Assembly (NCBI RefSeq): GCF_007744255.1
Contig: NZ_CP036267.1
Coordinates: 1,364,001 to 1,428,000, forward strand
Direction: 5' to 3'
From: Thalassoglobus polymorphus
GTDB taxonomy: Bacteria; Planctomycetota; Planctomycetia; Planctomycetales; Planctomycetaceae
Length of the DNA: 64,000 nucleotides
This document shows positions 25,744 to 34,729 of the stretch, in pieces (the first letter of the stretch is position 1; every line of letters starts with the position of its first letter). The translations under genes were made by a program, and so were the position numbers. The notes under the pieces were generated by a model. It was not told the origin of the DNA, made no database searches, and saw only the letters and a list, made by a program, of their open reading frames with translations.

Positions 25744-28137
25744 TTAAGTCTTAATGATTTCCGTTGGCTCCGCTGGTCGAGGCCGTTGTGATGGATTCTG
25801 TGGTGCTTTTGGGGATTCATCTTCGTTGTAGTAGCTTCCGTACGATTCGTAACCGTATCCGGACTCCGAAGCTGATTCCATGTCGAGTCCATTAGCAATC
25901 AGTCCATGGACATTCGCGCCGTGGACTCGCAAGGTCTCCATCGCTCTAACAATCGCGGCACGTTTGTTTTTCTTCAGACGTGCAACTAATGAAATTCCAT
26001 CGACATGAGGGGAGAGAATCGCTGGGTCGCTGACAGCCAGAACTGGCGGCGAATCAAGGATGATAAAGTCATATTCGCTACGCATCTCATTCAACAGGGC
26101 AGGCAGGTTGACTTGAGAAAGAATCTCTGCTGGATTCTCCGGACACAACCCGGCAGTGATGACAGAGAGGTTTTCCGACGGAGTTTCTCGAATGGCATTC
26201 TGCCATTGAATTTCATTCAGCAGAACATCGGTGAAGCCGATTTCCTGTGGAAGTCCGAGCAGGTGGTGCAGCGTGGGGCGCCTCAGATCGCAATCGATCA
26301 GCAGGACACGTTTCCCCGCCTGAGCCATTGCCAGAGCAGTGTTGACCGCAATAGTACTCTTTCCATCACCCGGTTCTGCACTTGTAATTTGCAGCACTTT
26401 CTCGTTGTTTCGGAGACCATGAAACAGCGTTGTGCGAATCGTTCGGAACGCTTCCGCTTCTCGCGATCCCGGACGATGCAAGAAGACGAGGGCAGACGTT
26501 AGTCCGGTCTCTTTGGCGAGTCGTTCAGAATCAGGTGTGGTGGCAAACTTCGGGATCGAGCCGAGCAATGTCGTCTCCGAAAGTTTACAGAGCTCGTCCA
26601 CGTTCTTGATCCGCGTGTCCATCCACTCTCGGAAATATGAGAGAATAAAGACGAGACCAATGCCCAGGAATCCAAACATCCCCACAATCTTAATCACACG
26701 TTTCAGCGACCGCTCAATCCGCACTTGAGCGATTTGTTTCATGCGATAGCCTTCTTGTTCTTTGGAAACGTCGTACGTGGCGATTTGATTGAAGACTTGC
26801 GAGAGTTGAGCTTTCTTGATGCTCAAGTCATCTTTCAAACGCTGGTCTTCAACCTGGTACAGCTCCGCATCTTTCGCTTTCTTTTCTGCGTCTTCACGCA
26901 TGATATCCAGATTCTTTGCGATGCTTTTCAATTCTTCAAGCTGACTTTTGAGAGTCTCTTCGTAGACTGAAATCAGGTCCATGCCTTCGTGGTTTCTCGC
27001 ATCGGCAGGATTGTTGCTCGAACGTTGATACGCCGGGGGCGTCAGTCCCTGTTGAGCATACGAGTTCAGAATCGTGTCGATTTGCCGACGAACGTTGCGA
27101 ACATCGGTATGGTCCGCACCGAGAGAGTGCAGCAGTCCCTGTTCAAGCAAGCGTGCGGTTAAAAACTGTTGATCCAGTGCCGCCTTTTCCGGTGGCCCCG
27201 AGAGTGCACCTGCTCCACCTCCTGAAGATGCGCTCTTGCCGGCTCCCGTGCCGGTTGAAAGTGAATAGGTCACCCAGAACTCGAGAGACTCGCGCGAGTC
27301 ACCACGTTCCCGGCGTCGCTTGAGTTCCGAAAGTTTCGCTTCAATCCCGGATTGCTTAATCTGCCCTTCGTTTTGTTCCTCTTCAATCGAGGACAGCTCT
27401 GCTTCGTAGCGGCTTTGCGGCGGAACAGGAACACCGTTGGCCCCTACGATGGGCGATGCTTTCAGAAATACCGGGGCCGAGACTCGGAACTCACGATAAT
27501 CTTTTTCCAGCTTGGCGATTTCGTCAGATAACTTTTTCTGGCGATTGAGTAATGTGTCGTACATCTGTCGCGAGTTTTCATCGCGTGTTTCGTGAAGGTA
27601 ATCTCGATAAGACTCAACAATCGCCTGAACAACCGTTTTCGCAATCTCCTTGTCCGGGTGATCGAACGAAATGTCAAAGACGTTATCGAAAGAGTTCTCC
27701 TGTCCGGCACTTCGCGAAACCGCCATCCCTTCGCGGATGTTTTTATATGGGTCGTATGCTGTCGCCAAAGCGGGAACACTATTCAAGCCGTGCTTCTTAA
27801 ACGCTGGCTCGATGATCAAGTCGCTTTTAATGAGCTCGACATGATCACCACGATCTCCAAAGCGATTGGCTTCACCATCGTTGATCGGAACTGAGGCTTT
27901 CTTTGAGACGAGCACTTGCGTATTGGCTGAATAGATCGGCCCTAAGAACAGGTACATTCCGATGCCCGCCATTCCACCCAGGCAACCTCCGAGGATCAAC
28001 GGCTTCCAGATGGAGAGTAGAAAACGCCCAATATCGATACTGGCTCGCGAACTGGCGGAGTTTCCGCTCATAAACCCGAAAGGGGCAAAATCGAATTCTG
28101 CCTCGGAATCACTTTTCTGTTCTGTCTCGGATGACAC
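25744..28137 (-). CDS. Wzz/BY-kinase fusion for exopolysaccharide export
   Basis: A 797-residue protein starting with GTG 28135-28137; GGGGG lies about seven bases upstream. Residues about 35-130 form the Wzz chain-length domain with a first membrane segment at 47-66 (PLILGGCLGGMAGIGMYLF). A long periplasmic coiled-coil part follows, then a second membrane segment (VGMFGFLGIGLVFILSYF). The C-terminal bacterial tyrosine kinase has Walker A SAEPGDGKST near 585-595, Walker A' LLIDCDLRRP and Walker B FIILDSPPVL. The end is a Tyr cluster (GYGYESYGSYY), the usual autophosphorylation tail. It controls polymer length and export. A sugar-nucleotide epimerase gene lies 70 bp upstream. Confidence 0.94.
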   Translation of the reverse strand: MSSETEQKSDSEAEFDFAPFGFMSGNSASSRASIDIGRFLLSIWKPLILGGCLGGMAGIGMYLFLGPIYSANTQVLVSKKASVPINDGEANRFGDRGDHVELIKSDLIIEPAFKKHGLNSVPALATAYDPYKNIREGMAVSRSAGQENSFDNVFDISFDHPDKEIAKTVVQAIVESYRDYLHETRDENSRQMYDTLLNRQKKLSDEIAKLEKDYREFRVSAPVFLKASPIVGANGVPVPPQSRYEAELSSIEEEQNEGQIKQSGIEAKLSELKRRRERGDSRESLEFWVTYSLSTGTGAGKSASSGGGAGALSGPPEKAALDQQFLTARLLEQGLLHSLGADHTDVRNVRRQIDTILNSYAQQGLTPPAYQRSSNNPADARNHEGMDLISVYEETLKSQLEELKSIAKNLDIMREDAEKKAKDAELYQVEDQRLKDDLSIKKAQLSQVFNQIATYDVSKEQEGYRMKQIAQVRIERSLKRVIKIVGMFGFLGIGLVFILSYFREWMDTRIKNVDELCKLSETTLLGSIPKFATTPDSERLAKETGLTSALVFLHRPGSREAEAFRTIRTTLFHGLRNNEKVLQITSAEPGDGKSTIAVNTALAMAQAGKRVLLIDCDLRRPTLHHLLGLPQEIGFTDVLLNEIQWQNAIRETPSENLSVITAGLCPENPAEILSQVNLPALLNEMRSEYDFIILDSPPVLAVSDPAILSPHVDGISLVARLKKNKRAAIVRAMETLRVHGANVHGLIANGLDMESASESGYGYESYGSYYNEDESPKAPQNPSQRPRPAEPTEIIKT

Positions 28138-28207
28138 TCGACAACCCCCGGGAACTTGCGTTCCATGCTATGATGAATTCAGTCTCTTGCAGTTTTTGGA
28201 AAGAAAA

Positions 28208-29179
28208 TCAGGCGCGAGAAACTTCTCGCTCAGCCTGTTCTGCACAATAAAATTTCAATGTTTCTTGCAGCCCCTCTTCGAAGCTGAACTTTGTGGTGTA
28301 GCCCAAGTCTTTCTTGATTTCAGAAATGTCAGCCCATGAGTGAAGGACATCACCTTGGCGAACTGGCTGGAAATCCGGGTCGAATGGTTTGTCGAGTCCC
28401 TTACAGATTGCGTGCAGCAAATCTAAAACTGTAATCGACGCCCCAGACGCAACGTTGAAGACTCGGCCAGAGACACCCGGTGTCGTCGCTGCCAGTAGAT
28501 TGGCATGGACGACATTTCCGACATACACAAAGTCACGTGATTGTTCACCAGTCCCAAAGATCTTTGGGCGACGACCTTCAAGCAAGGCAGCAGCAAACAG
28601 AGGAATCACAGCAGAATAGGGGCTTTTCGGATCCTGGCGTGGACCGAAGACGTTGAAGTATCGCAGACGCACGACCTCCATTTCGTACGAGTGGGCAAAG
28701 GCTTCGCAATAGTATTCTGTGGCGAGCTTAGCAGCTGCATAAGGAGACAGGACTTCCGGAGTCATGCTCTCACGTTTTGGCATCTCCGGATTGTCGCCAT
28801 AGGCACTGCTCGAACCGGCATACACCACACGCCGCACACCCGCCAGGCGACATTCATTCAAAACGTTGATCGCTCCAGTGACACACGCATCGTGAGTCGC
28901 CATCGGATTTTCGATGCTCACTGGGACTGAAGGTAAAGCAGCTTGGTGAAAGACGGTGTCGACCCCCTCAACAGCCTTTCGGACGGTTTCCGCATCGCTG
29001 ACATTTCCTTCGATGAATGTCAATTTGCCTTCCAGGTGAGCAATGTTCTTCAGATGCCCGGTGGAAAGGTTGTCCAAAACCCGAACGGTACAACCCTGTT
29101 CAACTAACTCTGTGGCAATATGCGAACCGATAAACCCTGCGCCACCAGTGACCAGGCACGTCGACAATTCCAAAGACAT
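28208..29179 (-). CDS. NAD-dependent sugar-nucleotide epimerase/dehydratase
   Basis: A 323-residue extended SDR from ATG 29177-29179. [15 protein letters not shown] is the NAD site, [11 protein letters not shown] holds the catalytic Ser, and [13 protein letters not shown] the Tyr and Lys. [12 protein letters not shown] and [17 protein letters not shown] match UDP-GlcNAc/UDP-glucose 4-epimerases of the WbpP/Gne group. It likely interconverts UDP-hexoses or UDP-N-acetylhexosamines for polysaccharide synthesis. It is the first gene before the Wzz/BY-kinase on the same strand. Exact substrate unsure. Confidence 0.9.
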   Translation of the reverse strand: MSLELSTCLVTGGAGFIGSHIATELVEQGCTVRVLDNLSTGHLKNIAHLEGKLTFIEGNVSDAETVRKAVEGVDTVFHQAALPSVPVSIENPMATHDACVTGAINVLNECRLAGVRRVVYAGSSSAYGDNPEMPKRESMTPEVLSPYAAAKLATEYYCEAFAHSYEMEVVRLRYFNVFGPRQDPKSPYSAVIPLFAAALLEGRRPKIFGTGEQSRDFVYVGNVVHANLLAATTPGVSGRVFNVASGASITVLDLLHAICKGLDKPFDPDFQPVRQGDVLHSWADISEIKKDLGYTTKFSFEEGLQETLKFYCAEQAEREVSRA

Positions 29180-29839
29180 CCAAAACTCTCCTGTCCGATG
29201 TTCATCTCGTTTAATGATTGATGGTCTGGCTCAGTCCCATCATGAAGGCGATGGAACTGATTTGATCTCTTGAATGACCGGAATTTCTTTGGCGAAAGAC
29301 GTTTTTACGGTCACGAAAAAACGCATCTCTACCAACAAAAGTAAGCCAAACGGCTGCAACTCGAGTGAATCACAACGATTTCAATCGGCTTGTGAGGGTT
29401 ACTGAGATTGAGTTCACCATACATCTCAATTTACACTAATTTCTGGCACAAGAGGAGAAGTTGCCCAGGGATTGAATAATTCCCTCAACAAACTGTAAGG
29501 AATGGACAACTCTTGACGACTTGTGATGATGAAGCAACGCCACGCAAACTCACTACGTTTGCTAAAACCTGTATTCTCGGTATAAAGCGTTTCAGAACAG
29601 ACATTAATGATCTGTAAATTTCACGAGAGAGCAGCCCGAATCACTTGCAGATTCGCTACTAAATAATTGACAATCACAACAGTCATCACTGTGAGCGATC
29701 ACAGCGATCATAATAAATGTGACAAGACCATTTTTTGTCCAGTTGATTCGAGCCGAGGAGTTGAATCAATCCTGGATCGCTTCGGTGACGAAGCGTAGTC
29801 TCCCATCTCCTCATCTCACGAATGTTTTAGGTTTACGGA
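29180..29839. other. Long intergenic region upstream of the S1-domain gene
   Basis: 660 bp without a convincing gene, AT-richer than its neighbours. It must carry divergent promoters for the epimerase operon and the S1-domain gene. A CTGTGA-GCGA-TCACAG inverted repeat is at 29689-29704. No other repeat family is visible. Confidence 0.5.
29689..29704. promoter_or_regulatory. Inverted repeat upstream of the S1-domain gene
   Basis: CTGTGA and TCACAG are perfect inverted arms around GCGA, 136 bp before the S1-domain start codon. The arms resemble CRP/FNR-type half sites, but the 4-bp spacing is shorter than the usual 6, so the match is not exact. Could be an operator or a hairpin in the leader. 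Confidence 0.35.
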
Positions 29840-31669
29840 ATGAGCACGGATAAGAGTGCCCCTCAATCTGATTCCCCCAAATCAGATTCCCCTCAAGATG
29901 AGGCTCAAGTGGCGTCCCCTATTCAAGACACCCCTGCAACCGAGTCAGTTCTCACTGACCCAGTTGCGACTGAGTCCACTCCTGCGGAAACTCCTGTCAC
30001 GGAAACTCCTGTCACGGAAACAGCAAAGCCAGCAGAACCCGAGGTCGCTGCCACTGCTCCTGTCGCAGAGAGCCCGCAGGCTTCAGGTTCAGAAAGTCCG
30101 GCAGAGGCTCCGCAGGCAGCACCAGCTGCAGAAGCGGAAGCGAGCAGTGCTCCGGCTGAGGGGACACCAGCACCGGAAGCTGATTCACCAAAAGGTGAGA
30201 CTTCCAAGCTCAAGCTCAATCCGACAACCACTCCACTCGATGCACGCCCAGTTCCATCGCTGGGGGGAGAAGCCGGTTTCGTCCCGCCCGTTTCAGAGGG
30301 GCCGATCGAACTTCCCGGTGCCAACGATGATGAGATCGAAGCCGAAGTTGCGAAAGCTCTCAGTGGCGGGGAGTCAACATCCTCGACCACTGCAGATTCG
30401 ACTTCAACCACCGAAACCGGTGCCCCGGGAAAATCGAGCGTTGATTCTTCAATTGAAGCAGCTATCGAACAGGCGATGGGTGGAGCAGAAACGCAAGCAG
30501 AAGGTGAGGAAATCCCTCAGCAGAAGCTCGATCCAGATGATCTGGAGCCCGGGCAAAAGCTAAGCGGGGTCGTCCAGTCAGTGAGTGGCGACAATGTGTT
30601 CCTCGATTTCGGAATGCGCCTCAGCGGTGTCGTTCCGCTCAAAACATTCGGCAGCAAAGGCCCACCGAAGTCTGGCGAAACTCTGGAAGTGCTCTTCGAA
30701 CAAGTCAGCGAGGAGGAAGGGTTGATTCTGACTCGACTCCCCGGTGGAGTCGCAGCCGCAGTCCAAAGTTCCGATTGGGATTACTTGCAAAAAGGGCAAA
30801 TGGTCGAAGCCCTGGTCAAGAAAACCAACAAAGGTGGTCTGGAAGTGACCGTCGGCAGCCTGAGAGGTTTTATCCCAGCCAGCCAGATCGATCTTGGCTT
30901 CGTCGAGGATATGGAAGTCTACGTTGGTAAAAAGGTGACTGCAGAAATCACCGAGCTGAAGCCAGCGAAGAAGAATCTCGTCCTCAGTCGTCGCAAAGTC
31001 TTGAACGCTCGCCGAGCCGACGCCAAAAAACAGTTGATGGAAGAACTGAAGCCTGACCAGGTTCGCACCGGGGTCATCAAAACAATTAAAGACTACGGTG
31101 CGTTCGTCGACCTCGGAGGGACTGATGGCTTCCTCCCGATTTCACAGATCAGCTGGATTCGCATCGGTCATCCATCGGAAGTGATTTCCGAAGGTCAGGA
31201 GATCGAAGTCAAAGTTCTCAGCATCGATCGTGAGAAAGACAAGATCAGCTTGGGGATGCGTCAACTTACGCAAAACCCATGGAAAGTTGCGGAGTCGAAA
31301 TACGAAAAAGGTTCAAACGTCACTGGTCGAGTGACCAAAACTGAAACCTTTGGCGCTTTCGTCGAACTCGAACCCGGTATCGAAGGTCTTGTTCATATCA
31401 GTGAGCTTGAGCACCGCCGGGTGAAACGTGTCACTGAAGTGCTTAACGTCGGAGACATGATCGAAGTTCAGGTTCTTGAAGTCGATCCCGGCAAAAAGCG
31501 AATCAGCTTGTCGATGAAAGCTCTCAAAGCGAAACCAGAGCCTGTCGACAGACCAGCCGAGCCAGAAGTTGAAAAGTACGAACGCAAACGCAAAGGTCCC
31601 CTCAAAGGCGGAACCGGCAGCGATAGCGGTGGCGGCTTGTTCGGAAACCCCGGTGACTTTGGGAAGTAA
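29840..31669 (+). CDS. S1 RNA-binding protein (ribosomal protein S1-like) with long low-complexity N-terminus
   Basis: A 609-residue protein from ATG 29840. Residues 1-230 are rich in Ala, Pro, Ser, Thr and Glu and look disordered, including a repeated [10 protein letters not shown] stretch. Four S1 domains follow at about 233-300, 314-382, 404-482 and 489-565, the last two most typical ([53 protein letters not shown]). Ribosomal S1 of proteobacteria has six domains and no such N-terminus. It may be this organism's S1, helping mRNA binding to the 30S subunit, or a separate RNA chaperone. A strong terminator follows. Confidence 0.85.
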   Translation: MSTDKSAPQSDSPKSDSPQDEAQVASPIQDTPATESVLTDPVATESTPAETPVTETPVTETAKPAEPEVAATAPVAESPQASGSESPAEAPQAAPAAEAEASSAPAEGTPAPEADSPKGETSKLKLNPTTTPLDARPVPSLGGEAGFVPPVSEGPIELPGANDDEIEAEVAKALSGGESTSSTTADSTSTTETGAPGKSSVDSSIEAAIEQAMGGAETQAEGEEIPQQKLDPDDLEPGQKLSGVVQSVSGDNVFLDFGMRLSGVVPLKTFGSKGPPKSGETLEVLFEQVSEEEGLILTRLPGGVAAAVQSSDWDYLQKGQMVEALVKKTNKGGLEVTVGSLRGFIPASQIDLGFVEDMEVYVGKKVTAEITELKPAKKNLVLSRRKVLNARRADAKKQLMEELKPDQVRTGVIKTIKDYGAFVDLGGTDGFLPISQISWIRIGHPSEVISEGQEIEVKVLSIDREKDKISLGMRQLTQNPWKVAESKYEKGSNVTGRVTKTETFGAFVELEPGIEGLVHISELEHRRVKRVTEVLNVGDMIEVQVLEVDPGKKRISLSMKALKAKPEPVDRPAEPEVEKYERKRKGPLKGGTGSDSGGGLFGNPGDFGK

Positions 31670-31728
31670 GGGGCGATGGGAGTCACCTCCCTGATCACTC
31701 CATTTCATCCCATTCGATTCCAACTCAA

Positions 31729-31764
31729 GAAAGCCCGGCCAAAAGGTCCGGGCTTTCTTTTTTT
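31729..31764 (+). terminator. Intrinsic terminator after the S1-domain gene
   Basis: AAAGCCCGGCC-AAAA-GGTCCGGGCTTT followed by CTTTTTTT: an 11-bp stem with one G-T mismatch, four-base loop and T-tract, 60 bp past the stop codon. Confidence 0.92.
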
Positions 31765-31868
31765 CCTATTTTGAATGCTTGTCGTGCGTTGTGCCCATGA
31801 AGTTGAATTCAATGACTCCATAGACAACTCACCATAAGGCCAGAACGCGTTCAGAATTCCCAAAGTGC

Positions 31869-31939
31869 CTGTCGACGCCACACTGTCGACGCCACACTGT
31901 CGACGCCACCCTGTCACGGCAAACACTGTCACGGCAATG
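31869..31939 (+). repeat. Short tandem repeats (three 14-bp plus two related units)
   Basis: CTGTCGACGCCACA twice and CTGTCGACGCCACC once are in tandem at 31869-31910; then CTGTCACGGCAAACA and CTGTCACGGCAATG follow. All share the CTGTC start. The array lies between the S1 terminator and the IS element. Confidence 0.8.
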
Positions 31940-32002
31940 TCGGGCGCAATCCAAGAAAAGAGCAGGGCGAAGCCAGAGAACACAGAAGCAGACTCAAATC
32001 TA

Positions 32003-33819
32003 GACGGGGCGGCAAAAAGTCTGGTGGTTGGAGTTGTGTCGATTTGGTTTCGCGGTAAATTCGCGACATGCTTACTCTACGCGACCATCACAGCGGTGAT
32101 CTGTTTGATCCTTGGGAATATCTAGGGCTCAAACGAAGACGTCTTCTTGATCGGAGTTGGGCCGGAGTTTTCAGGGACTATTTGCTGAAGCAGCTTCCCG
32201 TCCGTGAGCTTGCTGCCGAATTCCGTGATGATTTTGGGCGTCCGACGAAGGATCTCTACGTCGCCCTGGGGGCATTGATTCTTCAGCAACTCCATGATTT
32301 CACCGATCAGCAAACCACCGAAGCGATCGCGTTGAATATCGCTTGGCATTACGCGTTGGATATCAGACAAGATTCTGACGCCTACCTCTGCGAGCGAACA
32401 CTTCGCAACTATCGCAAGAAAGTACTGGATGCTGGCTTTGATCAAGTTCTTTTCCGCACGCTGACAGACAAACTCATTGAGGAGATTGGCGTCGATACAA
32501 GCAAGCAACGTCTTGATTCAACAGCGGTGCGATCAGCCATTCGTGGATTAACGAGGCTGGGAATTTTGGTCGAGGCAACGAGCAAGTTTCTGCGAGAGCT
32601 AAAACGAATGCATCCTGAGCAATATTCGTTGGTCGATCCAGAAATGATTCGTAAGTATGTCACTCGAACAGGTGACGGTTGCTTTGGCGACACACGGCCC
32701 AGTGAATCCAAAAAGCGGATCACGGAAGCTGCCGAAGATGTCTTTAAGCTCATCGGGCTCTTTCAAAATGCGGAATGTTCGAATTTGGAAAGCTTCCAGT
32801 TACTGCAACAAATCTTTCACGAGCAGTGTGAGGTTTCTGATTCCGCTGCAGAGTCCGTCACAGTGCGGCCACCAAGTAAAACGGAATGTGATGGGGTGAT
32901 CAATCCCGCTGATCCCGATGCCCGCTACAACAAACATCGTGGCACAGGTTATCTCGTGCAGATTATGGAAACGTATGAAGAAGATTCCGAGGAGCCGGAT
33001 GTCTCAAACACGCCCAAACCTGATCTGATCACTCACGTGGCTGTCGATCCGTTAACGATGCACGATAAAGACGCTCTGCCTCCTGCGTTCAATGACACTG
33101 AGCAACGTGGTATCAAGCCGCAGACGCTTCTTGCCGACTCGCACTATGGATCGACTGAGTGTATCGAAAACGGATGTGAGCGCGATGTTGAAATCGTCTC
33201 GCCGGCGCAGACGCCCAAGGGAAAGTTGCAGGGCAAGTTCACGCTTGAAGACTTTGAGGTCGATGAAGAAGGATGCATCACATGCTGTCCCACAGGACAG
33301 CAGCCATCAGAGACAAGCGTTTCTGGAGTTCGTCTCCAGGTTATTTTTTCGAAGGAGACATGTGAAGGCTGTCCTCACAAGGATCGGTGTCCAGCAGCAT
33401 CAGTGGGACGCCATTCAGCACGCTATCAATACACACACGATCGCGTGCGTCTTCGACTACGCAGATTGAGGGAAAGAGGGGACGAATTTCGCGACCGCTA
33501 TCGATGGCGAGCTGGAGTTGAAGCAACCATGTCACGGTTCAAATACCAGATGGGCATGGCTCGATTGCGAGTTCGACGAATGGGTAACATCACCTATGTG
33601 GCAACCTTGCGCGCTCTCGGTCTGAACATCCGCCGCGTTGCCGCCTATCGCTCGGCAGCTGGGTAGAATAGGTCGTCTGCGCGAGCATCTGCCAGCCACA
33701 CAGTCTCATCATGCTTCTTAGCGTCCAACTGTGCAACAATGGAATCGGAAATCGTGTGAGAAAAATCCGCAACCAAAATGTTTTCATACCAGCAAAGACT
33801 TCCTTTTTGCCGCCCCGTC
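32003..33819 (+). mobile_element. Complete IS1182-like insertion sequence, 1,817 bp
   Basis: Both ends carry the perfect 17-bp inverted repeat GACGGGGCGGCAAAAAG (32003-32019; 33803-33819 inverted). It is flanked by a 7-bp duplication AAATCTA (31996-32002 and 33820-33826). One transposase gene (32,068-33,666) fills it, leaving about 150 bp non-coding at the right end. It is inserted exactly at the edge of an R2 repeat. Intact ends, duplication and ORF suggest a recent, possibly active copy. Confidence 0.93.
32068..33666 (+). CDS. IS1182-family transposase
   Basis: A 532-residue DDE-type transposase from ATG 32068. The N-terminal part (LKQLPVRELAAEFRDDFGRPTKDLYVALGAL, then LCERTLRNYRKK) is the DUF772-type domain. 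RLDSTAVRSAIR supplies the first catalytic Asp; LLADSHYGSTECIENG the second; and the C-terminal GVEATMSRFKYQMGMARLRVR the Glu. A Cys cluster (CITCCPTG; CEGCPHKDRC) forms a likely zinc knuckle. It cuts and joins the IS ends. No frameshift or stop disturbs it. Family assignment is by layout; subgroup unsure. Confidence 0.92.
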   Translation: MLTLRDHHSGDLFDPWEYLGLKRRRLLDRSWAGVFRDYLLKQLPVRELAAEFRDDFGRPTKDLYVALGALILQQLHDFTDQQTTEAIALNIAWHYALDIRQDSDAYLCERTLRNYRKKVLDAGFDQVLFRTLTDKLIEEIGVDTSKQRLDSTAVRSAIRGLTRLGILVEATSKFLRELKRMHPEQYSLVDPEMIRKYVTRTGDGCFGDTRPSESKKRITEAAEDVFKLIGLFQNAECSNLESFQLLQQIFHEQCEVSDSAAESVTVRPPSKTECDGVINPADPDARYNKHRGTGYLVQIMETYEEDSEEPDVSNTPKPDLITHVAVDPLTMHDKDALPPAFNDTEQRGIKPQTLLADSHYGSTECIENGCERDVEIVSPAQTPKGKLQGKFTLEDFEVDEEGCITCCPTGQQPSETSVSGVRLQVIFSKETCEGCPHKDRCPAASVGRHSARYQYTHDRVRLRLRRLRERGDEFRDRYRWRAGVEATMSRFKYQMGMARLRVRRMGNITYVATLRALGLNIRRVAAYRSAAG

Positions 33820-33824
33820 AAATC

Positions 33825-34007
33825 TAGAGCATCTTTCGAATTGGTTTGCAGGATCTGCCTCGTGGCGAACAGCATTTTTGCTAGAACTGGTCCTGAAACT
33901 TGAAATTGCTCTCTCAAACGTTGAGAAAAGCGATGATTCCAGAGGTTTTCGGACTGGTTCTAGTGAAACGCGTACTTCACGGGCACACGGGAGAGCAAAC
34001 TGCTCTA
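33825..34007 (+). repeat. R2 dispersed repeat, copy 3, split by an R1 insertion
   Basis: Left part TAGAGCATCTTTCGAATTGG through GGATCTGCCTCGTGGCGAAC to AGCATTTTTGCTAG; right part CTAGTGAAACGCGTACTTC to GAGAGCAAACTGCTCTA. Together they equal the uninterrupted copy at 21,698, with R1 and one extra CTAG between. The IS element abuts its left end. Confidence 0.9.
33885..33959 (-). repeat. R1 palindromic repeat, copy 4 (75 bp, CTAG duplication)
   Basis: AACTGGTCCTGAAACTTG at the left and CCAGAGGTTTTCGGACTGGTT at the right are imperfect inverted ends; CTCAAACGTTGAG is the central hairpin. CTAG stands on both sides (33881-33884 and 33960-33963), while the empty R2 site at 21,698 has it once. This proves insertion of R1 as a unit. 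Confidence 0.93.
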
Positions 34008-34061
34008 AGCCCAAGACAGAAACAGATCTCAAGAATGTTTATGCAATATTGAATATTCCAT

Positions 34062-34087
34062 AAAAAATGCCGTTCACAAGGAACGGC
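34062..34087 (-). terminator. Intrinsic terminator of the tRNA-Val gene
   Basis: Read on the minus strand: GCCGTTC, loop CTTGT, GAACGGC, then ATTTTTTA. It begins five bases past the tRNA 3' end. Confidence 0.9.
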
Positions 34088-34091
34088 AAAG

Positions 34092-34165
34092 TGGTCGCAT
34101 CCGGACTCGAACCGGAGACCTTCTGTGTGTAAAACAGACATTCTAACCAACTGAACTATGCGACC
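34092..34165 (-). tRNA. tRNA-Val (anticodon UAC)
   Basis: On the minus strand the sequence folds as a full cloverleaf: acceptor GGTCGCA/TGCGACC with discriminator A, D-arm GTTC/GAAT, anticodon stem TCTGT/ACAGA with loop TTTACAC (anticodon TAC), variable AGGTC, T-arm TCCGG-TTCGAGT-CCGGA. CCA is not encoded. It reads GUA and, with wobble modification, other Val codons. It lies 270 bp from the IS end and is followed by a terminator. Confidence 0.96.
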
Positions 34166-34729
34166 GGACGCATTCTAGTTCTGCATTGGGATCGTGGCAA
34201 GTGGGTGGGTTGAGATTCATTGCTGACTTTGATTTCAGTGTCTGACTCTTGCAGCTCAGGTGAATCGCAACGATTTCAACAATATTGAGAGGGCGACTAC
34301 AGCAGTTTGCTCTGCCCTGTGCCCGTGTTGAATGTGTTTCTCTAATAAAATTGCTGTTCGCCCCGAGGCAGAACCCGAACACCAGTTCGAAGGAACCTCG
34401 AAATTGGGGTCGGGATGGATTTTATGATTCTTTGCCCAGTCAAATTTGAGGTGGCTGCCAAGTTGTACAGGTTGTTTTTCTGCTTGTCACGCTCCACTTT
34501 TAGCAGTTGTGTTCTTTGTAAGTGTTTGAATTCAAAAGGGTTGTGGCTGTTTTGTTTGTGTTGAGTGAGCAACAGGTGCATCATTCTGAGTGTCAAGGGG
34601 GGCGGATGCTTGATCTCATCTTGCTCTGAGCTGCTGAATACCGGTACAAATTGCCGGTCGAGCAATGGATGCTCCTCTCAGTTCAGATCGGATTGACCAA
34701 AATTTACTAGGGATGGACTTCAAGCAAGG
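34166..34729. other. Intergenic region between tRNA-Val and mreB
   Basis: 564 bp. It contains an R2 copy at about 34298-34391; the remainder (34,392-34,729) has no recognised gene or repeat and should hold the mreB promoter. Small open frames overlap mreB's start in antisense and were not accepted. Confidence 0.5.
34298..34391 (-). repeat. R2 dispersed repeat, copy 4 (inverted, diverged)
   Basis: TACAGCAGTTTGCTCTGCCC, then TCTAATAAAATTGCTGTTCG and CCCCGAGGCAGAACCCGAAC. It resembles copy 1 at 853 most, including the GCAGAACCCGAAC end, so these two may form a subgroup. Confidence 0.7.

Noticed and set aside
29923-30411. 162-codon minus-strand frame opposite the S1 protein N-terminus
   Set aside because: It is the antisense shadow of the Ala/Pro/Ser/Thr-rich region; its Ser/Ala/Gly-rich reading follows from that.
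33645-33917. 90-codon minus-strand frame at the right end of the IS
   Set aside because: It crosses the IS boundary and the R2/R1 repeats, so it cannot be an old gene; it is a chance frame.
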